The translations under genes were made by a program, and so were the position numbers. From positions 343,215 through 407,214 of the forward strand of contig NZ_JAGEPF010000005.1 in the NCBI RefSeq assembly GCF_017573465.1: a stretch of 64,000 nt of DNA, in the 5' to 3' direction. The DNA is from Actinomadura violacea (GTDB taxonomy: Bacteria > Actinomycetota > Actinomycetes > Streptosporangiales > Streptosporangiaceae). Positions 40,964 to 49,922 of this stretch are shown here, piece by piece. The notes under the pieces are model-generated. The model searched no databases, was not told the DNA's origin, and worked only from the letters and a program-made list of their open reading frames with translations. Every line of letters starts with the position of its first letter. Positions within the stretch are counted from its first letter, which is position 1.

Positions 40964-42181
40964 TCATCCGGCGACCTCCAGCGCCACCTTCGTCCAGCCG
41001 GGCTCGCGCCGGTCGAACGCCTCGTAGGCGTCGATGACCCCGGGCAGGCGCGCCTGCTGGGTGAGGATGGTGGTCGGGTCGGCGCCGCCCTTGGCGATGC
41101 GGCTGAGCAGCCCCGGCACGTACCGGCGGTGGTTGCAGTTGCCCGCCTTGACGGTCAGGTTCCGGTTCATCGCGAGGCCCAGCGGGAAGCTGGTGAAGTG
41201 CGGCGGGTACACCCCGACGATCCCGATGGTGCCGGCCTTGGCGACCATGTCCACCGCCCAGCGCAGCGCCTCGCCGGGCGCGTCGCCGGGGCGCCACCGG
41301 ACGCCGTCCTGGCCGGTGCGCGGCGCGGCCTGCGCCTGCTCGCGCTCGAACTCGCGCCGGTCCTCCTTGGTGATCGCCTCGGCGGCGGGGCCGCTCGCCG
41401 GGCTCTCGGCGTCCACGCCGACCGCGTCGATCACCCGGTCCGCACCGATGCCGCCGGTCATCTCCCGCACGACCGCGACCGGGTCCTCGGTGTTGAAGTC
41501 GACGGTCTCGGCGTTCTGCAGCCGGGCCGTCTCCAGCCGGTCGGCGTGCCCGTCCACGACGAACACCCGGCCGGCGCCCTGGATCCGCGCCGACAGCACG
41601 GCGAGCTGCCCGACCGGCCCGGCGCCGAGCACCGCGACGGTGTCACCGGGGCCGACCTCGGCGAGCCGCGCGCCGAACCAGCCGGTCGGCAGGATGTCGC
41701 TGACCATCAGCGCCTGCTCGTCGGTGACGCCGGGCGGGATCGCGACGAGGTTGGTGTGCGCGTACGGGACGCGCGCGTACTCGGCCTGCAGGCCGTCGAA
41801 CGGGCCGGTCGAGCGCGGGCCGCCGTAGAACGACGACCCGGCGGACGGGCCGTTCGGGTTGGCGACGTCGCACTGGGCGTAGTAGCCGGCGCGGCAGTAC
41901 GAGCACCGGCCGCAGCCGATCGTGGACGGGATGACGACGCGGTCGCCGGGCACGAAGTTGCGGACGTCCCGGCCGACCTCCTCGACGACGCCGACGGCCT
42001 CGTGGCCGAGGACCGTGCCCGGTTCCATGCCGGGCATCGTGCCCCGGACGAAGTGCAGGTCCGTCCCGCAGATCGCGCTGGCGGTGATCCGGACGACCGC
42101 GTCCTCGGGGTCGCGGACGGCCGGGTCGGGCACCTCGTCCAGGCTGATCTCGCCGACGTCGTGCCAGACCACTGCCCTCAT
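40964..42181 (-). CDS. Zinc-dependent dehydrogenase, glutathione-independent formaldehyde dehydrogenase-like
   Basis: 405-residue medium-chain dehydrogenase. Catalytic zinc ligands lie in ASAICGTDLHF and GHEAVGVVEEVG; the structural zinc cysteines in GCGRCSYCRAGYYAQC; NAD binding in VAVLGAGPVGQLAVL. Length and an insertion near residues 265-300 resemble formaldehyde-dismutase-type enzymes. The substrate is probably a small aldehyde or alcohol. The ATG at 42181 follows GGAGGAG. A paralogue lies at 48705-49892. Confidence 0.88.
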   Translation of the reverse strand: MRAVVWHDVGEISLDEVPDPAVRDPEDAVVRITASAICGTDLHFVRGTMPGMEPGTVLGHEAVGVVEEVGRDVRNFVPGDRVVIPSTIGCGRCSYCRAGYYAQCDVANPNGPSAGSSFYGGPRSTGPFDGLQAEYARVPYAHTNLVAIPPGVTDEQALMVSDILPTGWFGARLAEVGPGDTVAVLGAGPVGQLAVLSARIQGAGRVFVVDGHADRLETARLQNAETVDFNTEDPVAVVREMTGGIGADRVIDAVGVDAESPASGPAAEAITKEDRREFEREQAQAAPRTGQDGVRWRPGDAPGEALRWAVDMVAKAGTIGIVGVYPPHFTSFPLGLAMNRNLTVKAGNCNHRRYVPGLLSRIAKGGADPTTILTQQARLPGVIDAYEAFDRREPGWTKVALEVAG

Positions 42182-42333
42182 GGCTCTGCTCCTCCCCTCG
42201 CGGGACCCGTCCTTCCCGCCCTTCCCGCAGGTCACCGGACAAACATGGACATTGCAGACACCTGGCGTACCTCGTGCCCGGGGCGCACCGGATAATGGTG
42301 TGCCGCACACCGCGATCAGTTCAGGAGACGGCC

Positions 42334-42372
42334 ATGACACGCCCATCCCGGCCCGCGCGGGCCCGCCGGTGA
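42334..42372 (+). CDS. Putative 12-residue leader peptide before the DyP gene
   Basis: ATG at 42334 has the best ribosome site of the region (AGGAGA) and a GATAAT -10-like box 38 bp upstream, yet its frame ends after 12 codons (product MTRPSRPARARR). The TGA overlaps the GTG that begins the peroxidase frame. It could be a leader whose translation is coupled to the peroxidase, or a sign of a frameshift at the peroxidase 5' end. Confidence 0.4.
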   Translation: MTRPSRPARARR

Positions 42373-43361
42373 GCGCCCCGCGCGCCGGCGCGTCCCAGGA
42401 GGTGCTCGGGCCGCTGACCGGCTCGGCGATCTTCCTGGTGGTGACCGTCGACCCCGGCGGCGAGCCGGTGGTCGCCGAGCTGCTGCCCGACCTCGCCGGC
42501 CTCGTCCGCGCGGTCGGCTTCCGGGTGCCGGGCGGCGGGCTGACCTGCGTCACCGGCATCGGCTCGGACGCCTGGGACCGGCTGTTCTCCGGCCCGCGCC
42601 CCGCAGAGCTGCACCCGTTCACCGAGCTGAACGGCGACGTGCACACCGCGCCCGCGACCCCCGGCGACCTGCTGTTCCACATCCGCGCGCACCAGATGGA
42701 CCTCTGCTTCGAGCTGGCCGCCCAGATCATGGAGCGGCTCGCGGGCGCCGTCACCGTGCAGGACGAGGTGCACGGCTTCCGCTACTTCGAGCAGCGCGAC
42801 CTGCTCGGCTTCGTCGACGGCACCGAGAACCCGACCGGCGAGGGCGCCCGCGCCGCCGTCGTCATCGGCGCCGAGGACCCGGCGTTCGCCGGCGGCAGCT
42901 ACGTGATCGTCCAGAAGTACCTGCACGACATGCGGGCGTGGAACGCGCTCACCGTCGAGCAGCAGGAGGACGCGGTCGGCCGCCGCAAGCTGTCCGACAT
43001 CGAGATCCCGGACGGGATGAAGGCGCCCGGCGCGCACGTCGCGCTCACCTCGATCACCGGTCCGAACGGCGAGGAGCGCGAGATCCTGCGCGACAACATG
43101 CCGTTCGGGAACCTGCGGGACGGCGAGTTCGGCACCTACTTCATCGGCTACTCCGCCACCCCGGACGTCACCGAGGAGATGCTGCGGAACATGTTCCTCG
43201 GCGACCCGCCCGGCGTGCACGACCGGCTGCTCGACGTCTCGACCGCCGTCACCGGGACCCTGTTCCACGTCCCCGCGGCCGACTTTCTCGACGACCCGCC
43301 CCCGCTTCCCAGCGACGACGGATCCCTGGGCATCGGCGACCTGAAGAGGAGCGCACCTTGA
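42369..43361 (+). CDS. DyP-type haem peroxidase, encapsulin cargo
   Basis: 330-residue dye-decolourising peroxidase. Seen: LTCVTGIGSDAWDRLF, the distal aspartate in GFVDGTENPTG, the proximal histidine in PPGVHDRLLD and MPFGNLRDGEFGTYFIGYS. The last residues, DGSLGIGDLKRSAP, match the C-terminal peptide that targets DyP into encapsulin shells, and the encapsulin gene follows with a 4-bp overlap. The GTG at 42369 lacks a good ribosome site and overlaps the stop of a 12-codon frame that has one; an in-frame GTG at 42300 is the alternative. Confidence 0.92.
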   Translation: MSAPRAGASQEVLGPLTGSAIFLVVTVDPGGEPVVAELLPDLAGLVRAVGFRVPGGGLTCVTGIGSDAWDRLFSGPRPAELHPFTELNGDVHTAPATPGDLLFHIRAHQMDLCFELAAQIMERLAGAVTVQDEVHGFRYFEQRDLLGFVDGTENPTGEGARAAVVIGAEDPAFAGGSYVIVQKYLHDMRAWNALTVEQQEDAVGRRKLSDIEIPDGMKAPGAHVALTSITGPNGEEREILRDNMPFGNLRDGEFGTYFIGYSATPDVTEEMLRNMFLGDPPGVHDRLLDVSTAVTGTLFHVPAADFLDDPPPLPSDDGSLGIGDLKRSAP

Positions 43362-44152
43362 ACAACCTGCACCGCGAACTGGCACCGATCTCCGCCGCCG
43401 CGTGGGACGACCTGGAGGCGGAGATCCGCCGCACCGTCACCCGCAACCTCGCCGGGCGGCGGCTGGTGGACGTGCCGGAGCCCGGCGGCGTGGCGCTCGC
43501 GGCCGTCACCACCGGGCACCTCGACCCGGTCGACGCGCCCGCCGACGGCGTGCAGGCGCACGTGCGGCGCGCCCGCCCGCTGGTGGAGCTGCGGGTGCCG
43601 TTCACCGTGGACCGGCGGGACGTCGACGACGTGGAGCGCGGCGCGAAGGACCCGGACTGGCAGCCCGCCAAGGACGCCGCCCGGCTGATCGCCCGCGCCG
43701 AGGACCGCGCGATCTTCGAGGGGTACGCCGCGGCGGGCATCGAGGGGCTGCGCGCCGCGTCCGCCAACCCGGCGATCGCGCTGCCGGAGGAGCCGCGCGA
43801 GTACCCGAACGCCGTCGCGCAGGCCGTCACGGCGCTGCGGCTGGCCGGGGTGGACGGCCCGTACTCGCTGGCGCTCAGCGCGGACGCCTACACGGCGGTG
43901 AACGAGACGTCCGACCACGGCTACCCGATCCACGAGCACCTCGCCCGGCTGGTCAGCGGCGACATCGTCTGGGCGCCCGCGATCTCCGGCGCGTTCCTGC
44001 TGTCCACGCGGGGCGGCGACTTCGAGTTGCGCGTCGGCCAGGACCTGTCGGTCGGCTACGAGTCGCACGACGCGACGAGCGTCCGGCTGTACCTGCAGGA
44101 GACGTTCACGTTCCTGACCTACACCTCGGAGGCCGTGGTCGCGCTGGGCTGA
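43358..44152 (+). CDS. Encapsulin shell protein (family 1)
   Basis: 264-residue HK97-fold protein that self-assembles into a nanocompartment. Family features: MNNLHRELAPISAAAWDDLE, RRLVDVPEPGG, PFTVDRRDVDDVERGAKDPD, GQDLSVGYESHDATSVRLY and the closing TFTFLTYTSEAVVAL. The TTG start at 43358 overlaps the DyP stop and is preceded by GAGGAG, so shell and cargo are made together. The compartment is expected to package the peroxidase against oxidative stress. Confidence 0.95.
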   Translation: MNNLHRELAPISAAAWDDLEAEIRRTVTRNLAGRRLVDVPEPGGVALAAVTTGHLDPVDAPADGVQAHVRRARPLVELRVPFTVDRRDVDDVERGAKDPDWQPAKDAARLIARAEDRAIFEGYAAAGIEGLRAASANPAIALPEEPREYPNAVAQAVTALRLAGVDGPYSLALSADAYTAVNETSDHGYPIHEHLARLVSGDIVWAPAISGAFLLSTRGGDFELRVGQDLSVGYESHDATSVRLYLQETFTFLTYTSEAVVALG

Positions 44153-44337
44153 CGGCCGGCGGGCGCGGGGCCGCACGATCGCACGCGCGCGCCCCGCGCG
44201 CACCCACCATCCCGCGCCCGCGCGCCGCCGCACAATGTGCCATGGATTCGCGGCCCATGACTCAATGGACCACGAATAACCGCGCCAGCGCTTGTGAGTA
44301 CGATGAGGAGATCGACCGCCGACTCGAAGAGACGGGC

Positions 44338-45156
44338 ATGGCTGACTTCCGAATCGACGACCTGGCGCGCGCGGCCGGCACCACCGTCCGGCACGTGCGC
44401 GGCTTCCAGGAGCGCGGCCTGCTCCCGCCGCCCCGGATGAAGGGCCGGGTCGGCTTCTACGACGACACCCATCTCGCGCGCATCCACCTCATCACCCGGC
44501 TCAAGGACCGCGGCTACACGCTGGCCAGCATCGGCGAGATGCTGTCGGCGTGGGAGCGCGGCCACAACCTGGCCGACCTGCTCGGCCTGGAGCGGGTCAT
44601 CCACGACCCGTGGTCGGACGAGGAGCCCGCCCGGATGACGCTCGCGCAGGTCGTGCGGCGGTTCTACCCGCAGGTCCCGGAAGAGGCGCTCGAGGGCCGC
44701 ACGCCCGCCGACTTCCCCCGGCTCCGCCGCGCCGAGCAGCTGGAGTTCATCCGCTGGACGGGCGAGGGCTACGAGGTGCCGAGCCCGCGGCTGCTCGAGG
44801 TCGGCGCGGGGCTCGTCGAGGCCGGCATCGAGCTGGACGCGGTCCTCGAGATCGCCGGCCGGCTGCGCGGCGACGTGGACGCCATCGCCCGCCAGTTCGT
44901 CCGGCTGACGGTCGAGCACGCCGGGCTGGACGCCCGCCTCGCCGACCGGGACATCCGCGAGGTCGGCGAGGTGATCCAGCGGCTGCGGCCGATCGGCATG
45001 CAGGCGGTGCAGGGGCTGCTGGCCCGTGCGCTGCACGCCGAGATCCAGGCCGAGTTCATCCGGCAGATCGAGACCATCGGCCCCACTCCCCCGGCCCCGG
45101 ACGCCGCCGCGGCCGCCGGTGCGAACGGGAAGGCCGCGCCCGACCTGCCCGTCTGA
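44338..45156 (+). CDS. MerR-family regulator
   Basis: 272 residues. The N-terminal HTH (FRIDDLARAAGTTVRHVRGF, LLPPPRMKGRVGFYDDTHLA) and the following RLKDRGYTLASIGEML are MerR-like; the C-terminal 190 or so residues are a larger helical effector domain (VRRFYPQVPEEALEGRTPAD). It follows the encapsulin gene after 185 bp but has its own start region. The ATG at 44338 is preceded by GAAGAGACGG. The ligand is unknown, and control of the encapsulin operon is only a guess. Confidence 0.85.
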   Translation: MADFRIDDLARAAGTTVRHVRGFQERGLLPPPRMKGRVGFYDDTHLARIHLITRLKDRGYTLASIGEMLSAWERGHNLADLLGLERVIHDPWSDEEPARMTLAQVVRRFYPQVPEEALEGRTPADFPRLRRAEQLEFIRWTGEGYEVPSPRLLEVGAGLVEAGIELDAVLEIAGRLRGDVDAIARQFVRLTVEHAGLDARLADRDIREVGEVIQRLRPIGMQAVQGLLARALHAEIQAEFIRQIETIGPTPPAPDAAAAAGANGKAAPDLPV

Positions 45157-45226
45157 CCCGGCCCTCCCGCGCGTGCGGCCCCGCACCCGGAGACCGGGAC
45201 GGGGCCGGATCGGCGGCGGGGACCGG

Positions 45227-45700
45227 TCAGTAGTCGAACCAGCCCGGCAGCTTGGCGCCGAACATCATGTCGCCGGCCAGCTTGATCTGGCCGGTCATGA
45301 AGCCCTGCACGCCGTTCAGCCGGCCCGCGCACAGCCGCAGCAGCGTCGGCACCGACAGCGTGAGCGTCACCTTCGGGCCGGCCGGCGCGCCGCGCTCGCC
45401 GATGGCGGCGCCGTCGCGGATCGACAGGCCGTAGGACAGCGTGCCGCCGGGCGCGGTGACGTCCCAGCGGATCACGCCGGCGTCGTTCCCGGCGCGCTCG
45501 GCGACGAAGTGCTCGCCCATCAGGCCGAACACCTTGTCCAGGACGCCCTCCGCGCCGACGGCGTCGACGAATCCGTCGATCATCGCGTCGTCCACGCCGG
45601 GCGTGTCCAGCAGTTCGCGGAGCTGGTCGGGCGAGGCGACGTCCTCCAGCAACGCCTTCAGCTGTTCGGTGTCCCCGAGGTCGGGCACGGTGCTGCTCAT
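45227..45700 (-). CDS. SCP2 sterol-carrier-like domain protein
   Basis: 157 residues. An N-terminal helical part of about 45 residues precedes an SCP2-like domain (GVIRWDVTAPGGTLSYGLSI, VTLTLSVPTLLRLCAGRLNG, FMTGQIKLAGDMMFGAKL). SCP2 domains bind lipids or acyl-CoA. The ATG at 45700 follows GGAGGGAAAT. It stands alone between a convergent merR and the PucR regulator on the same strand. Confidence 0.85.
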   Translation of the reverse strand: MSSTVPDLGDTEQLKALLEDVASPDQLRELLDTPGVDDAMIDGFVDAVGAEGVLDKVFGLMGEHFVAERAGNDAGVIRWDVTAPGGTLSYGLSIRDGAAIGERGAPAGPKVTLTLSVPTLLRLCAGRLNGVQGFMTGQIKLAGDMMFGAKLPGWFDY

Positions 45701-45818
45701 CGGATTTCCCTCCGGTCGGTGCGGCGCGTTCTCCGGTCCGAGGATTCCAGGATCGCGGCGGCCGGATAACTGCACCGGTGACGAAATCGCGATGGGCGGC
45801 ACTCACCTATTCAAAGGT

Positions 45819-47144
45819 TTATGCGGGGGCGCTCGCGAGGCCGTTCAGAAACCAGTCGGGCTGCCCGTCGGGACGGGTCGTCGCGAGCCAGAGACGCAGC
45901 GCCATCAGCAGTTCGACGTGCAGGGACGGGTCGTGGATCTCGGCGCCGAACAATTCGTCGAGTTTGCGCATCCGGAGCCGGACGGTCTGCGGATGGACGC
46001 GCAGCCGGACCGCCGCCGCGGAGGCGTTGAATCCGCATTCCAGTACCGCCTGGAGCGTCCGCGCATACTGCGTGCGGCGATTCTGCCGGATATTCAGCAG
46101 CGGGTTCAGCCGGCGCCGCGCGGAATGCTCGACGAGGTCGCGGTGGCGCAGCACCACGAGGGTCGGCGCGTGGTCGGCGGCGATGACCGGGCCCCGGCCG
46201 GGCGGGTCCCCGGGCGGCTCACCGTCGAGGGCGGCGCCGAGCGTGCCGTCCAGGGCCAGCGCGAGCGCCTGCCGCGCCCACGCCAGCGAGCGGGCGAGCG
46301 CGGCCGGTTCGACGGCGGGGCCGACGGCCGCCGCCAGGCCGCCGAGGAGCGGTTCCAGGGTCAGGCGGTGCGCCGGGTCGCGCGGGTCGGGGACGATCAG
46401 GCACGGCTCGGCGAGGTGCCGGCCGTCGAGCACCTGCGGCGGGAGCGCGCGCGGGCGGGGCGGCTCGGCGCCGGGGGCCAGCGCGACGGCGGCGGCGCGG
46501 CGCGGCAGCGGCCAGCCCGCCTCCCGCGCCAGGCCGGCGATCCGCCGGGGCTCGGTCGCGGGGCGGGCGAGCAGCGCGTCCAGCAGCGCGCGGCGGCGGC
46601 GCAGCAGCAGCACGGCGGGGTCGCGGGCGGCCTCGGCGCGGCCCTGCGCGACCGCCACCGTCAGCGCGTTCAGCAGCGGGAAGAGCGCGGAGACGACCTG
46701 CCCGTACAGGCCGGACGGCACCTCGGCGTCCAGCGCGTCGGCGACCCGGGACAGGTGCCGGACGACGACGCGGGTCGCGACGTTCGCGGCGTTCTGCAGG
46801 GCGCTCGCGGCGCGGCCCTCCTGCACCTCGGCGGCGCCGATGCGGCGGAAGAGGGCGAGGAGGTCGTCCGGCGGCGGGCCTGGCCGGGCGACGAGGTCGG
46901 CGAACGCGCCGAGCGTGCATCCGGCGGCGAGCTCCAGCGCGTCCCGGCAGGCCGGGGCGGCGTACTCGACGACGTCGCGCCGCACCTCCTCGACCGTCTC
47001 CGCCACGATCGCGGGGACGGCTGCGCGCAGCGCGGCCGCGAGGGCGGCACGCACCTCGTCGTCAGGCACGTCGGGCGCATCGGGGCCGGGCCGTCCGGTT
47101 TCGGGGCCGCAGTCCGGTTCGGTGGCGTGGCCGGGAGCCCTCAT
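45819..47144 (-). CDS. PucR/CdaR-type transcriptional regulator 1
   Basis: 441 residues: a helical N-terminal domain, a central degenerate cyclase-like domain (REAGWPLPRRAAAVALAP) and a C-terminal PucR HTH (LQAVLECGFNASAAAVRLRV, HPQTVRLRMRKLDELFGAEI). Two further PucR-type genes lie in the window (54450-55664 and 63025 onward); the one at 63025 shares the GWPLPRR segment. The ATG at 47144 follows GGAGGGG. A duplicated 14-bp motif lies upstream. Confidence 0.88.
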   Translation of the reverse strand: MRAPGHATEPDCGPETGRPGPDAPDVPDDEVRAALAAALRAAVPAIVAETVEEVRRDVVEYAAPACRDALELAAGCTLGAFADLVARPGPPPDDLLALFRRIGAAEVQEGRAASALQNAANVATRVVVRHLSRVADALDAEVPSGLYGQVVSALFPLLNALTVAVAQGRAEAARDPAVLLLRRRRALLDALLARPATEPRRIAGLAREAGWPLPRRAAAVALAPGAEPPRPRALPPQVLDGRHLAEPCLIVPDPRDPAHRLTLEPLLGGLAAAVGPAVEPAALARSLAWARQALALALDGTLGAALDGEPPGDPPGRGPVIAADHAPTLVVLRHRDLVEHSARRRLNPLLNIRQNRRTQYARTLQAVLECGFNASAAAVRLRVHPQTVRLRMRKLDELFGAEIHDPSLHVELLMALRLWLATTRPDGQPDWFLNGLASAPA

Positions 47145-47204
47145 CGCGCGCGTCCCCTCCCGACGGCCATCGCCCCGCGAGGCACCGTATCGTCGATCTA
47201 TGTA

Positions 47205-47291
47205 CCGCAAATTAACGGAACAAGCGTGTACGGCTCATGGAAGGAATGTCAAGACACACGGACCACAGAAGTATGTCCCGCAAGTTTACGG
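47205..47291. promoter_or_regulatory. Two copies of a 14-bp motif upstream of PucR regulator 1
   Basis: CCGCAAATTAACGG (47205-47218) and CCGCAAGTTTACGG (47278-47291) differ at two positions and are 73 bp apart, about seven helical turns. They are the most AT-rich spots in the 323-bp gap 47145-47467 and may be operators for the PucR gene. No gene is seen in that gap. Confidence 0.5.
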
Positions 47292-47467
47292 GATGGTCGT
47301 CCCGGCGATCCCGCGTCACACCGCGAGTTCGGCGACGACACGGGCCACCGCCCGGGCGGCCGCCATGACAGTACGGCGCCCCGGCGATGTCCAAGTCCAG
47401 TCTGGATGAGCGTCTGATAGGCGAGCCCGTATCTTCGCGGGTGATCCCGTCCCCCGGGTCCGGACGA

Positions 47468-48595
47468 TCAGCCGGTGCCGACCGCGTGCAGCCGCGCCAC
47501 CGCCTTCCGCTCCGCGTCAGGCCGGGACGGCCGGACCGGGACGGGGCACGGGTACGGCGCGCCCGCCCGGTCGGCGGCGGTCCCGAACGGCGGCCCCGCC
47601 GGGCGCCCGGCGGCCAGCGCTTCCAGCCGGTGCAGGAAGATCCCCTCGCGCAGCGCCCACGGGCACACGTCGAGCCGGTCGAGCGAGAGGACGTCCATGA
47701 CCGCCTCGGCGACGATGGCCCCGGCGAGGATCTGGTGCGCCCGCGACCGCTTCACCCCGCGCAGCTTCGCGCGCTCCTCGTCCGGCAGCTTCGCCAGCTC
47801 CGGGATCCGGCCGTGCAGGTCCGCGCGGGCGAGGGTGCGCGGTGCGTACGGCCCGGCCTTCGCCTTCGGCGCGCCGCACAGCCGGGCGAGCTGCGTGAAC
47901 GTCTTGGACGTCGCGACCGCCCGGACCGGCGCGGGCCGCTCGGCGAGCCCCGTGGTCGCCTCGTCCAGCACGGACCGGACGTGCGCGCGCAGCGCCTTGC
48001 GGGTGCGCTTGCGGACGGGCGGGCGGCTGGGCAGGTGATGCCGGGTGAGCCGGCCCGCGCCGAGCGGGAGCGACAGCGCGATCTCCGGTTCGTCCCCGGC
48101 GCCGTAGGCCAGCTCCATGGACCCGCCGCCGATGTCGGCGAGCAGCAGCGGCCCCGCCGACCAGCCGTACCAGCGCCGCACGGCGAGGAACGTCAGCCGC
48201 GCCTCCTGCTCGCCGGACAGGAACCCCAGCTCGACGCCGGTGGCGGCGCGCACCTCGGCGGCGACGTCGTCGCGGTTGGCGGCGTCGCGCAGCGCGGACG
48301 TGGCGAGCGGCAGCAGCTCGCCCACCCCGGCGGCGGACGCGGCGGCGGACGCCTCCCGGACCGCGCCGATGAGCCGGCCGACGGCGGGACGGCCGATCAC
48401 GCCGTGCCGGTCGGTCGACTCGGCCAGCCGCACGGCGCTCTTCACCGACCGCACCGGCAGGGGCGGCTCCCCGGGGGCGAGGTCAGCGATCCGCAGGTGG
48501 GCCGAGTTGGAGCCGATGTCGAGGACGCCCAGGCGCAGGCGCGCCGCATCGGCCGGGGTGTCCGGAAGCGCGCGGCTCTCAGAGAGGTGGGCCAT
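47468..48595 (-). CDS. Ppx/GppA phosphatase family protein
   Basis: 375-residue ASKHA-fold enzyme expected to hydrolyse polyphosphate and/or guanosine pentaphosphate, affecting the stringent response. The phosphate-binding loops are LGVLDIGSNSAHLRIADL and LLLADIGGGSMELAYG; ATSALRDAANRDD and LSGEQEARLTFLAVR are also typical. It is somewhat longer than many actinobacterial copies, with an extended Pro-rich C-terminus. The ATG at 48595 is the family-like start. Divergent from the zinc dehydrogenase gene. Confidence 0.92.
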   Translation of the reverse strand: MAHLSESRALPDTPADAARLRLGVLDIGSNSAHLRIADLAPGEPPLPVRSVKSAVRLAESTDRHGVIGRPAVGRLIGAVREASAAASAAGVGELLPLATSALRDAANRDDVAAEVRAATGVELGFLSGEQEARLTFLAVRRWYGWSAGPLLLADIGGGSMELAYGAGDEPEIALSLPLGAGRLTRHHLPSRPPVRKRTRKALRAHVRSVLDEATTGLAERPAPVRAVATSKTFTQLARLCGAPKAKAGPYAPRTLARADLHGRIPELAKLPDEERAKLRGVKRSRAHQILAGAIVAEAVMDVLSLDRLDVCPWALREGIFLHRLEALAAGRPAGPPFGTAADRAGAPYPCPVPVRPSRPDAERKAVARLHAVGTG

Positions 48596-48678
48596 GGCCG
48601 TGGATTACCCGGAATTTACCCGTCCAGTCGGAGGCGCGCGGCGCCGACGTTTCGCGCCGGGGCGCCGGGTAGTGCCGC

Positions 48679-48695
48679 CCTAGACCCGCTCTAGG
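48679..48695. promoter_or_regulatory. Palindrome overlapping the ribosome site of the zinc dehydrogenase gene
   Basis: CCTAGACCCGCTCTAGG has perfect 6-bp arms and a 5-bp centre, and its right arm overlaps the start of the AGGAGG ribosome site. It could be a repressor operator or an RNA hairpin that hides the ribosome site. Confidence 0.5.
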
Positions 48696-48704
48696 AGGAA
48701 CACG

Positions 48705-49892
48705 ATGAAAGCGCTCACCTGGCACGGCAAGCGCGACGTCCGCGTCGAGGACGTGCCCGACCCGACGATCAAGGAACCGGACGACGCGGTCATCCGGGTG
48801 ACCTCGTCCGGGATCTGCGGCTCCGACCTGCACCTGTACGAGGTGCTCGGGCCGTTCATGAGCGAGGGCGACGTGCTGGGCCACGAGCCGATCGGGATCG
48901 TCGAGGAGACCGGCCCGGACGTGAAGCACGTGAAGCCGGGCGACCGGGTGGTGATCCCGTTCAACATCTCCTGCGGACGCTGCCACATGTGCGAGAAGCA
49001 GCTGTACGCGCAGTGCGAGACGACGCAGGTCCGCGAGAGCAACATGGGTGCGGCGCTGTTCGGCTACACCCGGCTGTACGGGCAGGTGCCGGGCGGGCAG
49101 GCGGAGTACCTGCGGGTGCCGCAGGCGCACTTCGGCCCGATCAAGGTGCCGGAGGGGCCGCCGGACGAGCGGTTCGTCTTCCTGTCGGACGTGCTGCCGA
49201 CGGCGTGGCAGGCGGTGCAGTGGGCGGAGGTCCCCGAGGGCGGCTCGGTGACGGTGCTCGGCCTCGGCCCGATCGGCCAGATGGCGGCGCGGATCGCGCG
49301 CCATCTCGGGCACCGGGTCATCGGCGTCGACCTCGTCCCGGAGCGGCTGGAGATGGCGCGCCGGCACGGGATCGAGGTGATCGACGCGGACGCCGCCGAC
49401 GACGTGCCGGACGCGGTCCGGCAGATCACCGGCGGGCGCGGCACCGACTCGGTGATCGACGCGGTCGGGATGGAGGCGCACGGCTCGCCGGGCGCGAAGC
49501 TCGCGCAGACGCTGACCGGGCTGCTGCCCGGCAACAGCGCCGCGCCGCTGATGCAGCGGATGGGCGTGGACCGGCTCGCGGCGTTCCTGACGGCGATCGA
49601 GGTGGTCCGCCGGGGCGGGACGATCTCGCTGAGCGGCGTGTACGGCGGGATGACCGACCCGCTGCCGATGCTGCAGATGTTCGACAAGGGGATCACGCTG
49701 CGGATGGGCCAGGCGCACGTCAAGCGCTGGATCGACGACATCATGCCGCTGGTGGCGGGCGACGGCGACCCGCTCGGCGTCATGGACCTGACCACGCACC
49801 GCGTGCCGCTGGAGAAGGCGCCGCAGGCGTACGAGATGTTCCAGAAGAAGCAGGACGGCGCCATCAAGGTCCTGCTGCAGCCCGGCACGTGA
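48705..49892 (+). CDS. Zinc-dependent alcohol dehydrogenase
   Basis: 395-residue medium-chain dehydrogenase, paralogous to the enzyme at 40964. Catalytic zinc ligands in SSGICGSDLHLYE and GHEPIGIVEETG; structural zinc in SCGRCHMCEKQLYAQC; NAD-binding VTVLGLGPIGQMAAR. The ATG at 48705 follows AGGAGGAA. A palindrome overlaps that ribosome site. Substrate unknown; small aldehydes or alcohols are likely. Confidence 0.9.
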   Translation: MKALTWHGKRDVRVEDVPDPTIKEPDDAVIRVTSSGICGSDLHLYEVLGPFMSEGDVLGHEPIGIVEETGPDVKHVKPGDRVVIPFNISCGRCHMCEKQLYAQCETTQVRESNMGAALFGYTRLYGQVPGGQAEYLRVPQAHFGPIKVPEGPPDERFVFLSDVLPTAWQAVQWAEVPEGGSVTVLGLGPIGQMAARIARHLGHRVIGVDLVPERLEMARRHGIEVIDADAADDVPDAVRQITGGRGTDSVIDAVGMEAHGSPGAKLAQTLTGLLPGNSAAPLMQRMGVDRLAAFLTAIEVVRRGGTISLSGVYGGMTDPLPMLQMFDKGITLRMGQAHVKRWIDDIMPLVAGDGDPLGVMDLTTHRVPLEKAPQAYEMFQKKQDGAIKVLLQPGT

Positions 49893-49922
49893 CGCGCCGG
49901 GCCGCGGCAGGACCCTGGCCGG

